DNA from: Candidatus Heimdallarchaeota archaeon
Lineage (GTDB): Archaea; Asgardarchaeota; Heimdallarchaeia; Heimdallarchaeales; Kariarchaeaceae
DNA: 23,984 nt
Assembly (NCBI GenBank): GCA_021399405.1
Contig: JAAFKL010000123.1
Coordinates: forward strand, 1-23,984
Direction of reading: 5' to 3'
Position numbers and translations under genes: made by a program. The notes under the pieces are model-generated. The model was not told the DNA's origin and did not search any database. It saw only the letters and a program-made list of their open reading frames with translations. Shown in pieces: positions 15,467 to 23,647 of this stretch. The first letter of the stretch is position 1. Each line of letters starts with the position of its first letter.

Positions 15467-16219
15467 TTGGGTTTTTCTAAATATCAAATAGTTGTGAAAA
15501 AATACAAAACCTCAGAATGGGCATATCGAGCGATTAAAGGCATTTTCAAATCGATACTTAGAATTACATACGATGTTCGAATACATAATTCTGATAATTT
15601 ACTTGAAATTTCCCCTGATCAAGGATTTATCATGGCATCCAATCATGGATCGATAGTTGATGCTTTCGTTATGGGCTTAATGGTTGATTCTCACCGTGTA
15701 AGGTTTGTTGGTAGACAGAAATCCCTCTGGTCAAATCCAATTTTTGGAAGAATAAATGATATTGTTGGTACTATCCCAGTCCCTGAAAGAACTGTGAAAA
15801 ACAAAACTGCCGTTGTTGATGTTTGTGTTGATGCTTTGAAAAAAGGAGCATGTATAGGAATTTTTCCTGAGGGAGCTATTTTGAAGAGAAGAAAAGCGCA
15901 CTTTGGAAAATCGGGTATGGCTAGAATGATGTTAGAAGCAGGGGTTCCTGTTGTCCCGATTGGATTACTTGGAACAGATGGATTGTGGCCATATGGGGCT
16001 AAAATGCCAAGATTAGGCAAACCTGTAGAAATGATCATTGGCAAACCAATGTATTTTGATGAATATCATGGAATGCAAAATAATAGAGAAGTTGTTAAAC
16101 ACATTACTGATACAGTTATGAAGGAAATTAGAAATCTTAGTGCTTGGTATGCAGTTCCAAATGAAGAAGTTGTTAACGCATATCACTATTATGATAAACT
16201 CGTCAAACCTACTATCTGA
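15467..16219 (+). CDS. PlsC-like 1-acyl-sn-glycerol-3-phosphate acyltransferase family protein
   Basis: This 250-residue member of the glycerolipid acyltransferase family transfers a fatty acyl group to a lysophosphatidate-type acceptor at the membrane. The catalytic HX4D motif is NHGSIVD (His60, Asp65). The acceptor-binding FPEG is at 133-136, followed by AILK rather than the common TRS. VPVVPIGLLGT forms the third block and GKP the fourth. The TTG start at 15467 has GGA six bases upstream and no in-frame ATG lies between it and the preceding stop, so TTG is likely real. A fatty acyl transferase is unexpected in an organism whose other genes look archaeal; the acceptor is unknown. Confidence 0.85.
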   Translation: MGFSKYQIVVKKYKTSEWAYRAIKGIFKSILRITYDVRIHNSDNLLEISPDQGFIMASNHGSIVDAFVMGLMVDSHRVRFVGRQKSLWSNPIFGRINDIVGTIPVPERTVKNKTAVVDVCVDALKKGACIGIFPEGAILKRRKAHFGKSGMARMMLEAGVPVVPIGLLGTDGLWPYGAKMPRLGKPVEMIIGKPMYFDEYHGMQNNREVVKHITDTVMKEIRNLSAWYAVPNEEVVNAYHYYDKLVKPTI

Positions 16220-16225
16220 ATGAAA

Positions 16226-17101
16226 CTAAATTAAAATACGTTGATATTGGATACTTTTCAGTAATTGATAATTTGATGCATCAATAATCTTGATTTTATC
16301 TCGAGAGGAATAAATTATATATGATCCATAAAATTTAGCATCATTAACCTCTCTACCCTGTTCAGATATCTCATGTATCAATTCAAAATTTAATTTATTG
16401 TAAATCTGAATCTTATCTTGTAAAGTAATTAACATGAATTTATCATTTACTGAGATAGATTTGACATCATTTCTAGTTTCGATTGTTTTAATCTGCTTTT
16501 CTGTATTTAGATCAACCACTCGAATTTCTCCAGGACCCCCAATCCCAGCATAGAGATAAGATGATTCAATAGTCATACAATTAATTCTCTTGCAAATTGG
16601 AAGAGAAAATTCATTAATTAAATTAAATTCTTCTTTACCCCATTTTCTAATTAGGCCACCAGCAGTTGAGAAACCATCCCCTGTATACACATACTCTTTA
16701 TCAACAAGAATGTAATTTACTCTAATCAAATGGTTGTCCAATGAATTTACAAATTCATAACTTACTTTGTCCCAGATAGCAACTCTTCCATCATATGAAG
16801 CAGTGTAAATGTAATCGTTATCCACTTCAACTGAAATTACACCAAGTTCATGAGTAATTTTTTTAATTAAACCATAATTATGATCGTAAATTAATAACTG
16901 ATTGTTCAATGATCCGACATAAATATTTGTTGAATCAACGACCACAGCTTTCACTTCCCAAAGATCCTCTGTAATTTCTGTAATTATATTGAATGTCTTC
17001 AAATCGACAACAGAGACCCTATAATCGGCAAATCCGACATATAGTTTATCATCATGCACAAATAAAGTTGAAATCACAGTTTGGGTTGGATCCAAAGGCA
17101 C
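16226..17101 (-). CDS. Seven-bladed WD40-like beta-propeller protein
   Basis: This 291-residue protein appears to be made only of repeats of about 40 residues, without signal peptide or membrane segment. Seven strand-turn blocks recur: YVGFADYRVSVVDL, YVGSLNNQLLIYD, YTASYDGRVAIWD, YTGDG through IRKWG, YAGIGGPGEIRVVDL, LITLQDKIQIYN and IYSSRDKIKIID. That count fits one closed propeller. It is probably a cytoplasmic scaffold for protein-protein contact. The start is GTG at 17101; an in-frame TGA at 17111-17113 rules out a longer protein, and the nearby ATG at 17111 is out of frame. It is convergent with the PlsC-like gene, only six bases apart. Confidence 0.75.
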   Translation of the reverse strand: MPLDPTQTVISTLFVHDDKLYVGFADYRVSVVDLKTFNIITEITEDLWEVKAVVVDSTNIYVGSLNNQLLIYDHNYGLIKKITHELGVISVEVDNDYIYTASYDGRVAIWDKVSYEFVNSLDNHLIRVNYILVDKEYVYTGDGFSTAGGLIRKWGKEEFNLINEFSLPICKRINCMTIESSYLYAGIGGPGEIRVVDLNTEKQIKTIETRNDVKSISVNDKFMLITLQDKIQIYNKLNFELIHEISEQGREVNDAKFYGSYIIYSSRDKIKIIDASNYQLLKSIQYQRILI

Positions 17102-17209
17102 AACTTTCCATCAATACTTATTTTATATAACAATTAACAATAATTAAAATTTCAAAGTTCATTTGCCCCAAAGAAATGTAGATAATTGAACCATGGAATA
17201 TTGTCTTGA

Positions 17210-18010
17210 GTGTCTGATTTTAACATTGATGAAAGTATAGATATCAAATCATGGTGTGTAAAAATCGAGACAGCAGTCGAAGATTATCCCTTGCTTGCTC
17301 AATATGTCAATAAAGGAAAATTAGACTTCGGAGATCATCAATCACTTTGTATGTACAACAAAGCAGTTGCTTATAGTTTAGCTAAGCTAGACATTGATGT
17401 ACCAGATCCACATCTAATACCTGCAGTTTGTTTACGATATGCTTATGTCAAAGTAATTTACGATAAATTCCTGAAATCATCAAACAGAATATTAGAAATT
17501 GGAACCGGGGCTTCTGCGATTATCTCATTATTTGCTGCTAAATCATTTGATCTTAATGTACTAGCAACTGAAATTAATGAATCTAGCATTGATTCTGCTG
17601 AAAGAAATATCTCCACAAACAATATGTCTCATAAAATTCAGTTACTCAAAAGCGAAGGTGGAATTTTGGAGCAAGTTATTGAAATTGGATCCAGCTTTGA
17701 TGCGTTGCTAACTTATCCCCCGACTTACGCAGATAGCAATCAAGATAGAGGTAAATTGCAGAAAAATAGAGGTTTCAAAGGAGTGGGTAGTGAGATGATT
17801 GGAGGAGGTATAGACGGATTTGAATTCACTAAAAATTTATTATTAGAAGCCTGTTCAGATCATTTTAATATTAAAATAATCACTGTGATGTGTTTATTTA
17901 TATCACATGTTAGCCCAAGTGTGAAAATTTTGGAGAACAATGATAGAAAAACTAAGATTGTTGAATTAATTGCAGGAACAAGAAAAAGATATATCGTAAT
18001 TGGTTACTAA
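17210..18010 (+). CDS. RlmF/METTL16-like SAM-dependent methyltransferase
   Basis: This 266-residue protein resembles the family of bacterial RlmF (23S rRNA adenine N6) and eukaryotic METTL16. SAM motif I is EIGTG at 96-100, followed by ATEINESSIDSAERNI. After the motif IV region, a RGKLQKNRGF segment and GGGIDGFEFTKNLLLEA correspond to the RlmF segment around its Gly-Gly-Glu-Val-Ala-Phe. Where the family normally has (N/D)PPF, here the sequence is TYPPTY (169-173 is YPPTY), so the target atom is uncertain. The start is GTG at 17210 with only a weak ribosome binding site. The stop codon overlaps the stop of the convergent gene at 18007. Confidence 0.7.
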   Translation: MSDFNIDESIDIKSWCVKIETAVEDYPLLAQYVNKGKLDFGDHQSLCMYNKAVAYSLAKLDIDVPDPHLIPAVCLRYAYVKVIYDKFLKSSNRILEIGTGASAIISLFAAKSFDLNVLATEINESSIDSAERNISTNNMSHKIQLLKSEGGILEQVIEIGSSFDALLTYPPTYADSNQDRGKLQKNRGFKGVGSEMIGGGIDGFEFTKNLLLEACSDHFNIKIITVMCLFISHVSPSVKILENNDRKTKIVELIAGTRKRYIVIGY

Positions 18011-19068
18011 TCAATTATTGTGATTCTTGTATTAAGTCTATGAGATTCTCGTATTCCATCAACTATCTGTTGATTCTTGTAACCATCGAGGATTGAGGGT
18101 GAAAGACTTTTACCAATTTTCATTGATTCAGCTAATTGATCGAGTAATTTCATGAAAGGTGGGATTCGATTATCTTTATCACTAAGTTCCATGTTGATTT
18201 GTAATTCAGGCACAACATCAATTTTCTCAAATTCACCTCCTTGAGTTCCAAAGTATAAATCATTACCTTCAAGATAAACGGTCCCTTGAGTTCCTGAGAG
18301 TAATAATCTTGATGGAGGTGAGGGGCCTACTGTCCCTGATGCATTGAGAATCCCTGTTACATTATTTTCTAATGTAAATTCACATAGAAATCCATCATCT
18401 GCGGTTTGTCTTACCATTTTCCCTTCATTATCTTCTCTCATTGGTGTTCTACGATATACTCTTCCCTGGACATCTTGAAATTCTAAGCCTGTTGTGGATC
18501 TAATCATGTCTACCATATGGGAACCAAGAGCACCAAGCATCCCACCTTCATATCTAGAATCCCAAAGCCAGCCAAATTTAGGATTGTTTGGAGATGCAAG
18601 CCAGGCATAAAACTGGTTGAAGTGTATTTCTCGCAGCTCACCAACTACTTTATCTTCTCGTACAAGTTTTCTCAGCATGTTCCTAGCTGGCACCCACCTG
18701 AATTCATGTGCCATCATAGCGACTAATTTTTTGTCTTCTGCCAGATAGGCTAGTTCTTTTGCCATTAAAGCTGTGGTTGTTGTTGGTTTTTCAAGTAGTA
18801 AATGTTTACCACTTTCCAGTACAGCTTTTCCCATCTCATAATGAAGGTATGGAGGAGTGCTAACAGTTATAATATCAAGTGAATCATCAGTCAACATTTC
18901 TTTCCAATTGGTAGTGTATTTTATTCCGTTTTCATCTGCGATTTTCTTTGCCTTCTCCTCGTTTCTTCCAGCAATTATCACAGGATTAAATTCAGGGTGG
19001 TGTTTGAGAGAAGGTAAATGCACCTTTTCTCCAAAACCAGTTCCTATAATTCCAACATTATAGACCAT
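18007..19068 (-). CDS. Gfo/Idh/MocA family NAD(P)-dependent oxidoreductase
   Basis: This 353-residue oxidoreductase has an N-terminal Rossmann domain with GIIGTGFGEKVHLP (GTGFG at 9-13) and the hallmark EKP at 93-95, followed by the C-terminal alpha/beta dehydrogenase domain (HFNQFYAWLASPNNPKFGW, GGMLGALGSHMVDMI). Members oxidise or reduce sugars, inositols and related compounds. The substrate here is not evident and no sugar operon surrounds it. The ATG at 19068 has an AGTATAAA box about 27 bases upstream, so the mRNA is likely leaderless. Its TAG stop shares bases with the TAA of the opposing methyltransferase gene. Confidence 0.88.
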   Translation of the reverse strand: MVYNVGIIGTGFGEKVHLPSLKHHPEFNPVIIAGRNEEKAKKIADENGIKYTTNWKEMLTDDSLDIITVSTPPYLHYEMGKAVLESGKHLLLEKPTTTTALMAKELAYLAEDKKLVAMMAHEFRWVPARNMLRKLVREDKVVGELREIHFNQFYAWLASPNNPKFGWLWDSRYEGGMLGALGSHMVDMIRSTTGLEFQDVQGRVYRRTPMREDNEGKMVRQTADDGFLCEFTLENNVTGILNASGTVGPSPPSRLLLSGTQGTVYLEGNDLYFGTQGGEFEKIDVVPELQINMELSDKDNRIPPFMKLLDQLAESMKIGKSLSPSILDGYKNQQIVDGIRESHRLNTRITIID

Positions 19069-19090
19069 AAGTCCATCATTTCACTCTACC

Positions 19091-19098
19091 TTTATACT
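19091..19098 (-). promoter_or_regulatory. TATA-like box for Gfo/Idh/MocA gene
   Basis: AGTATAAA on the minus strand is centred about 27 bases upstream of the ATG at 19068, the spacing expected for a leaderless archaeal transcript. Confidence 0.45.
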
Positions 19099-19141
19099 AT
19101 TTGAGGAGTGACTAAATTAAACCTGTTAAGCTTTATTAGAA

Positions 19142-20116
19142 TTATTTCCAAACATTTTTCATTAATCGCATAACATTTTCTCGTTTTATTAAATTCATTT
19201 CTTGCGAGTTTAATTCAAGGTTTTCTTCAATTTTGTCAAATACTCTCGGAATATCTCGGATATCTGTAAGATCATCAGATAAAGTTGCGCCGTCTAAATC
19301 TGCACCCATATGAAGATGGTTAGGTCCAGTAAGATTGACTATTTCACGAGCCATGTTAACTGCAGAATCAATGGATGCCTTTTCTGGATCATTTTCTAAA
19401 AATGCTTTGTAGAGATTTATACCTATTGAACCACCAGAATCAGCAATTGTGGTGATCATATCATCAAGCAAATTACGATTATGATTCGCAATCCTTCTAA
19501 CATTTGAATGGGAAGCGTATATTGGGCTATTGGAATTGTTAGCCACATCCCAAAATGATTTATCATTTAGATGGGAAACATCGATCATTATGCCAAGACC
19601 CTCCATTGCATCAAGAAGATCAAAACCATAACTTGTTAATCCTCGATCTTTATTTCCTTCCTGCCCAGTTGCAAATTGATTCGTTTCATTCCAAGTGATA
19701 CCCATTGATCTAAGCCCGACATCATAATAAATGTACAACCGATTCAATTCAGAGTCAATACCTGCAGCACCTTCAAAGTGAAGTACAATACCTATTTTGT
19801 TTTCCGATTTGCTATTAGATTTAGCTCGATCTATAGATAATGTTTCAATATCAGAATATTTGTAAATTCGCTGGAATTGATTTTGAGGATTGTTAACCAT
19901 GTTTAACCATTTTCGTAACACATTTTCAGTTACATACTGACTGTCTGATGGGAAACCAGTAAAGAAACCACACAAAAGATCTGCTTCCTGGGCTCTGGGC
20001 AAGTCAATATGACCTTTCTCTGAAAATTCGTAAAACTCCCTATCCTCTTTCTGCATTGCCCATAAAGTATCAATGTGAGTGTCAATCCAAGTCATAGCTG
20101 GATTTGAATTAATCAC
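19142..20116 (-). CDS. Membrane dipeptidase family (M19) metallopeptidase
   Basis: This 324-residue enzyme is of the renal dipeptidase family and hydrolyses dipeptides with two zinc ions. All ligands can be placed: DTHID (His14, Asp16), HFEGA (Glu115), DVSH (His182) and ASHSN (His203). YDVGLRSMGITWNETNQFATG is the typical family block. No signal peptide is seen, so it is probably cytoplasmic. It would fit downstream of peptide uptake by the solute-binding proteins of this window, but that link is inference. The start is either GTG at 20116 or ATG at 20095; the HxD motif lies close to the N-terminus in either case. Confidence 0.88.
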   Translation of the reverse strand: MINSNPAMTWIDTHIDTLWAMQKEDREFYEFSEKGHIDLPRAQEADLLCGFFTGFPSDSQYVTENVLRKWLNMVNNPQNQFQRIYKYSDIETLSIDRAKSNSKSENKIGIVLHFEGAAGIDSELNRLYIYYDVGLRSMGITWNETNQFATGQEGNKDRGLTSYGFDLLDAMEGLGIMIDVSHLNDKSFWDVANNSNSPIYASHSNVRRIANHNRNLLDDMITTIADSGGSIGINLYKAFLENDPEKASIDSAVNMAREIVNLTGPNHLHMGADLDGATLSDDLTDIRDIPRVFDKIEENLELNSQEMNLIKRENVMRLMKNVWK

Positions 20117-20272
20117 TATTTGAGGTCTGATAGATTGACACAGTTTAATTGAATAATATTTACTTTGATTTATACCGTATAATCGAAAAATAAAAACTAG
20201 GAATTTCGAATTATATTGGGAGTCAGTAGAGAAATAGTAAAAAATAAGGAAATAGCAAAGAAATTACCAAGG

Positions 20273-20365
20273 GCCTTAGTAACTCAGCTCGGTAGAGTGA
20301 TTGACTTGTACGAGCAAATGCTTATAGAAATCAATTTGTCGCGGGTTCAAATCCCGCCTGAGGCT
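20273..20365 (+). tRNA. tRNA-Thr(UGU) with intron
   Basis: The acceptor GCCTTAG (20273-20279) pairs with CTGAGGC (20358-20364), with one G-U pair and discriminator T at 20365. The D stem ACTC/GAGT has a 9-base loop with GG. The anticodon stem ATTGA (20300-20304) pairs with TCAAT (20331-20335). The T arm is GCGGG-TTCAAAT-CCCGC. The spliced loop CTTGTAA has anticodon TGT and matches the usual tRNA-Thr loop. No CCA is encoded. An A-rich TATA-like stretch lies about 30 bases upstream (20238-20247) and an 8-T tract follows. Confidence 0.93.
20311..20329 (+). other. 19-base tRNA-Thr intron at position 37/38
   Basis: It is inferred from the requirement for a 7-base anticodon loop. The intron holds a small hairpin GAGC/GCTT with an AAAT loop. 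The central helix of a strict bulge-helix-bulge (CTTG with ATAG) has only two good pairs. A shifted pairing TTGTA/TATAG gives five, two of them wobble. The splice motif is therefore relaxed compared with tRNA-Gln. Confidence 0.7.
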
Positions 20366-20371
20366 CTATTC

Positions 20372-20379
20372 TTTTTTTT
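20372..20379 (+). terminator. T-tract after tRNA-Thr
   Basis: Eight Ts begin seven bases after the tRNA end and just before the stop of the convergent M50 gene. This is a likely terminator for the tRNA transcript. Confidence 0.5.
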
Positions 20380-20387
20380 ATCAATTT

Positions 20388-21236
20388 CTAAAACATTGTA
20401 AAATAGGCAAATAACATCAAACCGTTCATTGCAACAAGAGCAATCCAAACACCCTGATTCCAATTTAGAATTTTCTTTCCATCAAGCATGAGAACAGGAA
20501 GAAGGTTGAACAATCCCAATACAGCATTAATAAGGACTCCTAAAGCTAAAATATCATCTAAAGGTCTTCCCATAAAAGCCCAATATGGATTCGGAAGAAT
20601 TAAACTGAGAAGTATAATCAAAATTGCTAAGACAAAATTAATTGCCGGACCTGCGGCTGCGAATTTACCATTTTCTTCTTTGGTACTACGACCCATAATT
20701 ACAGTAGCACCTGGACCAGCAATACCAAAGCCAATAAACCCAAAAAGCAATGTCATGTAAGCATACCGCCTAATAAGAGTAAATCGGGCGTATTTACCAT
20801 ATTTTATAGCTGCATACTTATGACCGAGTTCGTGCAGAATAAATGCAGGACCTATCACTACACTGAGCATCAATACATATTGCCAGGTGTAGAAACCGTC
20901 CACTAGTCCTCTGAATCCTACAAAAAATACTAGAAGTAAGAAGCCAAGAACTAAATCATAAGTCTCCTTACCTGTAGTTAGAACTTCAGGATTTGATTGT
21001 AAATAATATTCATATTCTTCATCTGTGGGTTCTCTTCTTACTTGGGGAGTGTATGCTGGAATATTCACAGACCATTGTGTTGAGGACTGTTGATACTGAG
21101 GTTGTTGATACCTTTGTTGTTGTCCAAAACAGGGATTATGATTGTTGATATGAGCTTCACAAAATCCTTGTTGGCAAGATTGACATCGGTAAAGAACCTC
21201 GTGATTTCTAGCTGTACCACAAACTTGGCATTCCAC
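20388..21236 (-). CDS. Site-2-protease-like (M50) membrane metalloprotease with N-terminal zinc finger
   Basis: This 282-residue protein has three parts. Residues 3-36 form a compact zinc finger with ligands Cys3, Cys6, Cys18, Cys21, Cys26, His29, His33 and Cys36, close to the AN1 pattern but with shorter His spacing. Residues 38-60 are Gln-rich. From about residue 95 there are several membrane helices with HELGH (135-139) and NLLPVLMLDG, whose Asp252 is the third metal ligand, so the protease should be active. Site-2 proteases cut substrates inside the membrane, often to release regulators. The start is GTG at 21236 because it keeps the first Cys pair; no in-frame ATG precedes it. The partner or substrate is unknown. 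Confidence 0.83.
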   Translation of the reverse strand: MECQVCGTARNHEVLYRCQSCQQGFCEAHINNHNPCFGQQQRYQQPQYQQSSTQWSVNIPAYTPQVRREPTDEEYEYYLQSNPEVLTTGKETYDLVLGFLLLVFFVGFRGLVDGFYTWQYVLMLSVVIGPAFILHELGHKYAAIKYGKYARFTLIRRYAYMTLLFGFIGFGIAGPGATVIMGRSTKEENGKFAAAGPAINFVLAILIILLSLILPNPYWAFMGRPLDDILALGVLINAVLGLFNLLPVLMLDGKKILNWNQGVWIALVAMNGLMLFAYFTMF

Positions 21237-21347
21237 AATTCTAAGAATACACCTATCATTAATTAGGACTAGGAATTAGAACAAATATAATCGTATGTTT
21301 TTATAAAAATTAATTTTATAGCTAGTTTGATTTAATTTAAAAGAAAT

Positions 21348-23621
21348 TTACAGATCTGATCTGATTTCAGCCATGGTTTGCTTGAAATCATTTACTCGTA
21401 ATTCAATATCATCTGGGTAATTAACCTCAAAGATTCTGATTAATGGATAATCTCCAGGTGCTGATTCAACCACACCAGTACTTCTGAATCTCTCAGTGAA
21501 GTATTCCAATGAGTTAACTGGATGATCTCGGATTTCTGGTGCAATGTTTTGGAATCCAGCATCATCAATGAATGGTGGTGCAGCTGCGTTGCTGACTCCT
21601 TCCATATCATCGGATTTGAATGCCATTAATTCAAATAATACACTTTGGTAATATTTATCAACATATCCTTCTCCGCCTCTGAAATAATCTTCCTCAACAA
21701 TACCATACTGAGGAGTGTATTGTTCGGATATTCTGATCATCCAAATACTTTTACCAATATCGGATCCTAAATTTAGAGTACCAGCTGCTGGAACCACTAA
21801 TACGTATTGCACGTTATACATATACATTAGATTAATTGCAGCGGTGGCATTCCACATCAACATAGTACCGACGGCACCTATTTGAGTAGAATTGAAGGTT
21901 GCATTGTCTGCTACACTTATCGTCTCACCCTGACTGGTAATATAATAACCGTAATCCCACCAACTTAACATAACTGGTGGTTGACCTTCTTCTAATGCTT
22001 CGTATCCATTTTCACTTGTATATGGTTTATAACTTGAATGAGAACGCATCCAATCAAATGCTTCTGGCCAGTCATTAAGTGCGTTAGTTGGGTTTTGTCC
22101 AGGGGTCAATTCAGGAGTGGTATAAATATCTCCTGCAGTGGTGATACCCTTGCCCATCATAATTGTGAGAAGTACAAATACAGCAATATATGAAATTGCA
22201 GCATTTTCCCCTCCAATTGAAGGTAATGACATTGTTGTTTTTGTTAATTTAATTCTTCCATGTGCAGCATATGCATAAGGAATAAGTAAATTATCAATAG
22301 CCAAAGCGGTCGAGATTGCTGCGGCAGGAGCTAAGATCAACATTAAACGTATCATTGAACCACTAAAGTAGATGGTCAAAATGGTGAAAGTTAGAATGAA
22401 CAGATTCTTCTCTGTAGGTTTCTTTATTGCAAAGTAAATTCCCATGGGAATAAAGAACACTAATGTTGAGAGATTGAAGTAAAGATTACCCCAAGCGAGT
22501 GGTAAATGTTCACTAACTGAATCAATTAAAGGTAGTGAATTTCTCGATTCTGGTAATATTACTGAGATAAACTTATCTCCAATTACATTTACACCTCCCA
22601 GGAAAATTAGAATAAGGAACATTCCACCGAGGACTAGCGATATTACTACAAAACTTAGTAAAAGCATTCGTCTTACTTCAACTGCTGTCAAATCTTTAGA
22701 GAGATCTTGAATTAAACCGAATAACACCAAAAAGATGATCATACCCAAGGGGGCTAGACCTTCCATATCTAATAAGAAAGATGCACCGACTCGTGGGATA
22801 AATAGCATTAATAGTGTACTTATGCTAACTGTGGTGGTATAGGTTCTCAAAAATCTTGTTGAATAATTACCGGTGATAACAATGACTAGTGCATAAATGG
22901 GTAATAAGTCATATGCGAAACGGAAAGCACCCCAGGAAGATCCTAGCAATGCCATTGTGATTCCAGCCATAATTGCACTCCTACTACTATCTCGACTTAA
23001 TGCTCGAATAAAGTAATAAAAGGCCATAACCATAAATAATACGCCAAGTGATTCATTGTCAACAAAACCTGCAATTGACCGTGATACATAGGCTGGAATT
23101 ACAGCCATGATTAACGCTGTAATTAAGCCTGCTCTTGGACTGATCAATTCTTTACCTAACAAGTAACTGTAGAATACACCCAATGTACCAAAGATTACTG
23201 GTACAAAATAGGCTGCTAATTCCACCGTTACATCGAAGCCGAGAAAAGTCAGTACTTGATAAACTAATACAATAGAAAGAGGGACTGCAATATAAAGAGA
23301 TTTACCAACTGCTCTGCCATATGGATACCAACTTAGTTCGTCATACCAGAGTAAGAATTCTGAAAATCCATTCTCCAGCATATATTCTGCAGCTCTAACC
23401 TGCATCCATGGATCAAAAGCTTTGATTTGTGGATCCCATCCTTTTAACAATGGGAACAATCTGACAACTGCCGCAATTATGATTATCATAATTAGCGATA
23501 CATTATGGGCAATAGCTCGACGTGAGAAATCATATTCCTCAAAATGTCCGGTGATTCTTCGTTTGAGTCCATCCCAACGCTCACCAAGCCATTCATTTAC
23601 GTCAATCGTATTTTGTGACAT
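21348..23621 (-). CDS. aglB: STT3/AglB oligosaccharyltransferase catalytic subunit
   Basis: This 757-residue GT-C membrane enzyme moves a lipid-linked oligosaccharide onto Asn in N-X-S/T sequons of exported proteins. The first hydrophobic segment is at 41-58, and Asp70 in KAFDPWMQVR is the expected metal-binding Asp. About a dozen membrane helices follow. The soluble C-terminal domain has WWDYG at 554-558, then ADNATFNSTQIGAVG, and a DIGKSIWMIRI block (Asp621, Lys624, Met628, Ile631) that fits the DxxKxxxMxxI motif of eukaryotic STT3. The ATG at 23621 has AGAGGA about eight bases upstream on the minus strand. It probably glycosylates surface proteins such as the one encoded at 12011. No other glycosylation genes are in the window. 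Confidence 0.93.
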   Translation of the reverse strand: MSQNTIDVNEWLGERWDGLKRRITGHFEEYDFSRRAIAHNVSLIMIIIIAAVVRLFPLLKGWDPQIKAFDPWMQVRAAEYMLENGFSEFLLWYDELSWYPYGRAVGKSLYIAVPLSIVLVYQVLTFLGFDVTVELAAYFVPVIFGTLGVFYSYLLGKELISPRAGLITALIMAVIPAYVSRSIAGFVDNESLGVLFMVMAFYYFIRALSRDSSRSAIMAGITMALLGSSWGAFRFAYDLLPIYALVIVITGNYSTRFLRTYTTTVSISTLLMLFIPRVGASFLLDMEGLAPLGMIIFLVLFGLIQDLSKDLTAVEVRRMLLLSFVVISLVLGGMFLILIFLGGVNVIGDKFISVILPESRNSLPLIDSVSEHLPLAWGNLYFNLSTLVFFIPMGIYFAIKKPTEKNLFILTFTILTIYFSGSMIRLMLILAPAAAISTALAIDNLLIPYAYAAHGRIKLTKTTMSLPSIGGENAAISYIAVFVLLTIMMGKGITTAGDIYTTPELTPGQNPTNALNDWPEAFDWMRSHSSYKPYTSENGYEALEEGQPPVMLSWWDYGYYITSQGETISVADNATFNSTQIGAVGTMLMWNATAAINLMYMYNVQYVLVVPAAGTLNLGSDIGKSIWMIRISEQYTPQYGIVEEDYFRGGEGYVDKYYQSVLFELMAFKSDDMEGVSNAAAPPFIDDAGFQNIAPEIRDHPVNSLEYFTERFRSTGVVESAPGDYPLIRIFEVNYPDDIELRVNDFKQTMAEIRSDL

Positions 23622-23647
23622 CTCTATAGTCCTCTATTATATATTTC

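Noticed and set aside
20216..20401. Open frame of 61 codons on the plus strand covering tRNA-Thr
   Set aside because: Most of it is the tRNA sequence itself; the frame is accidental.
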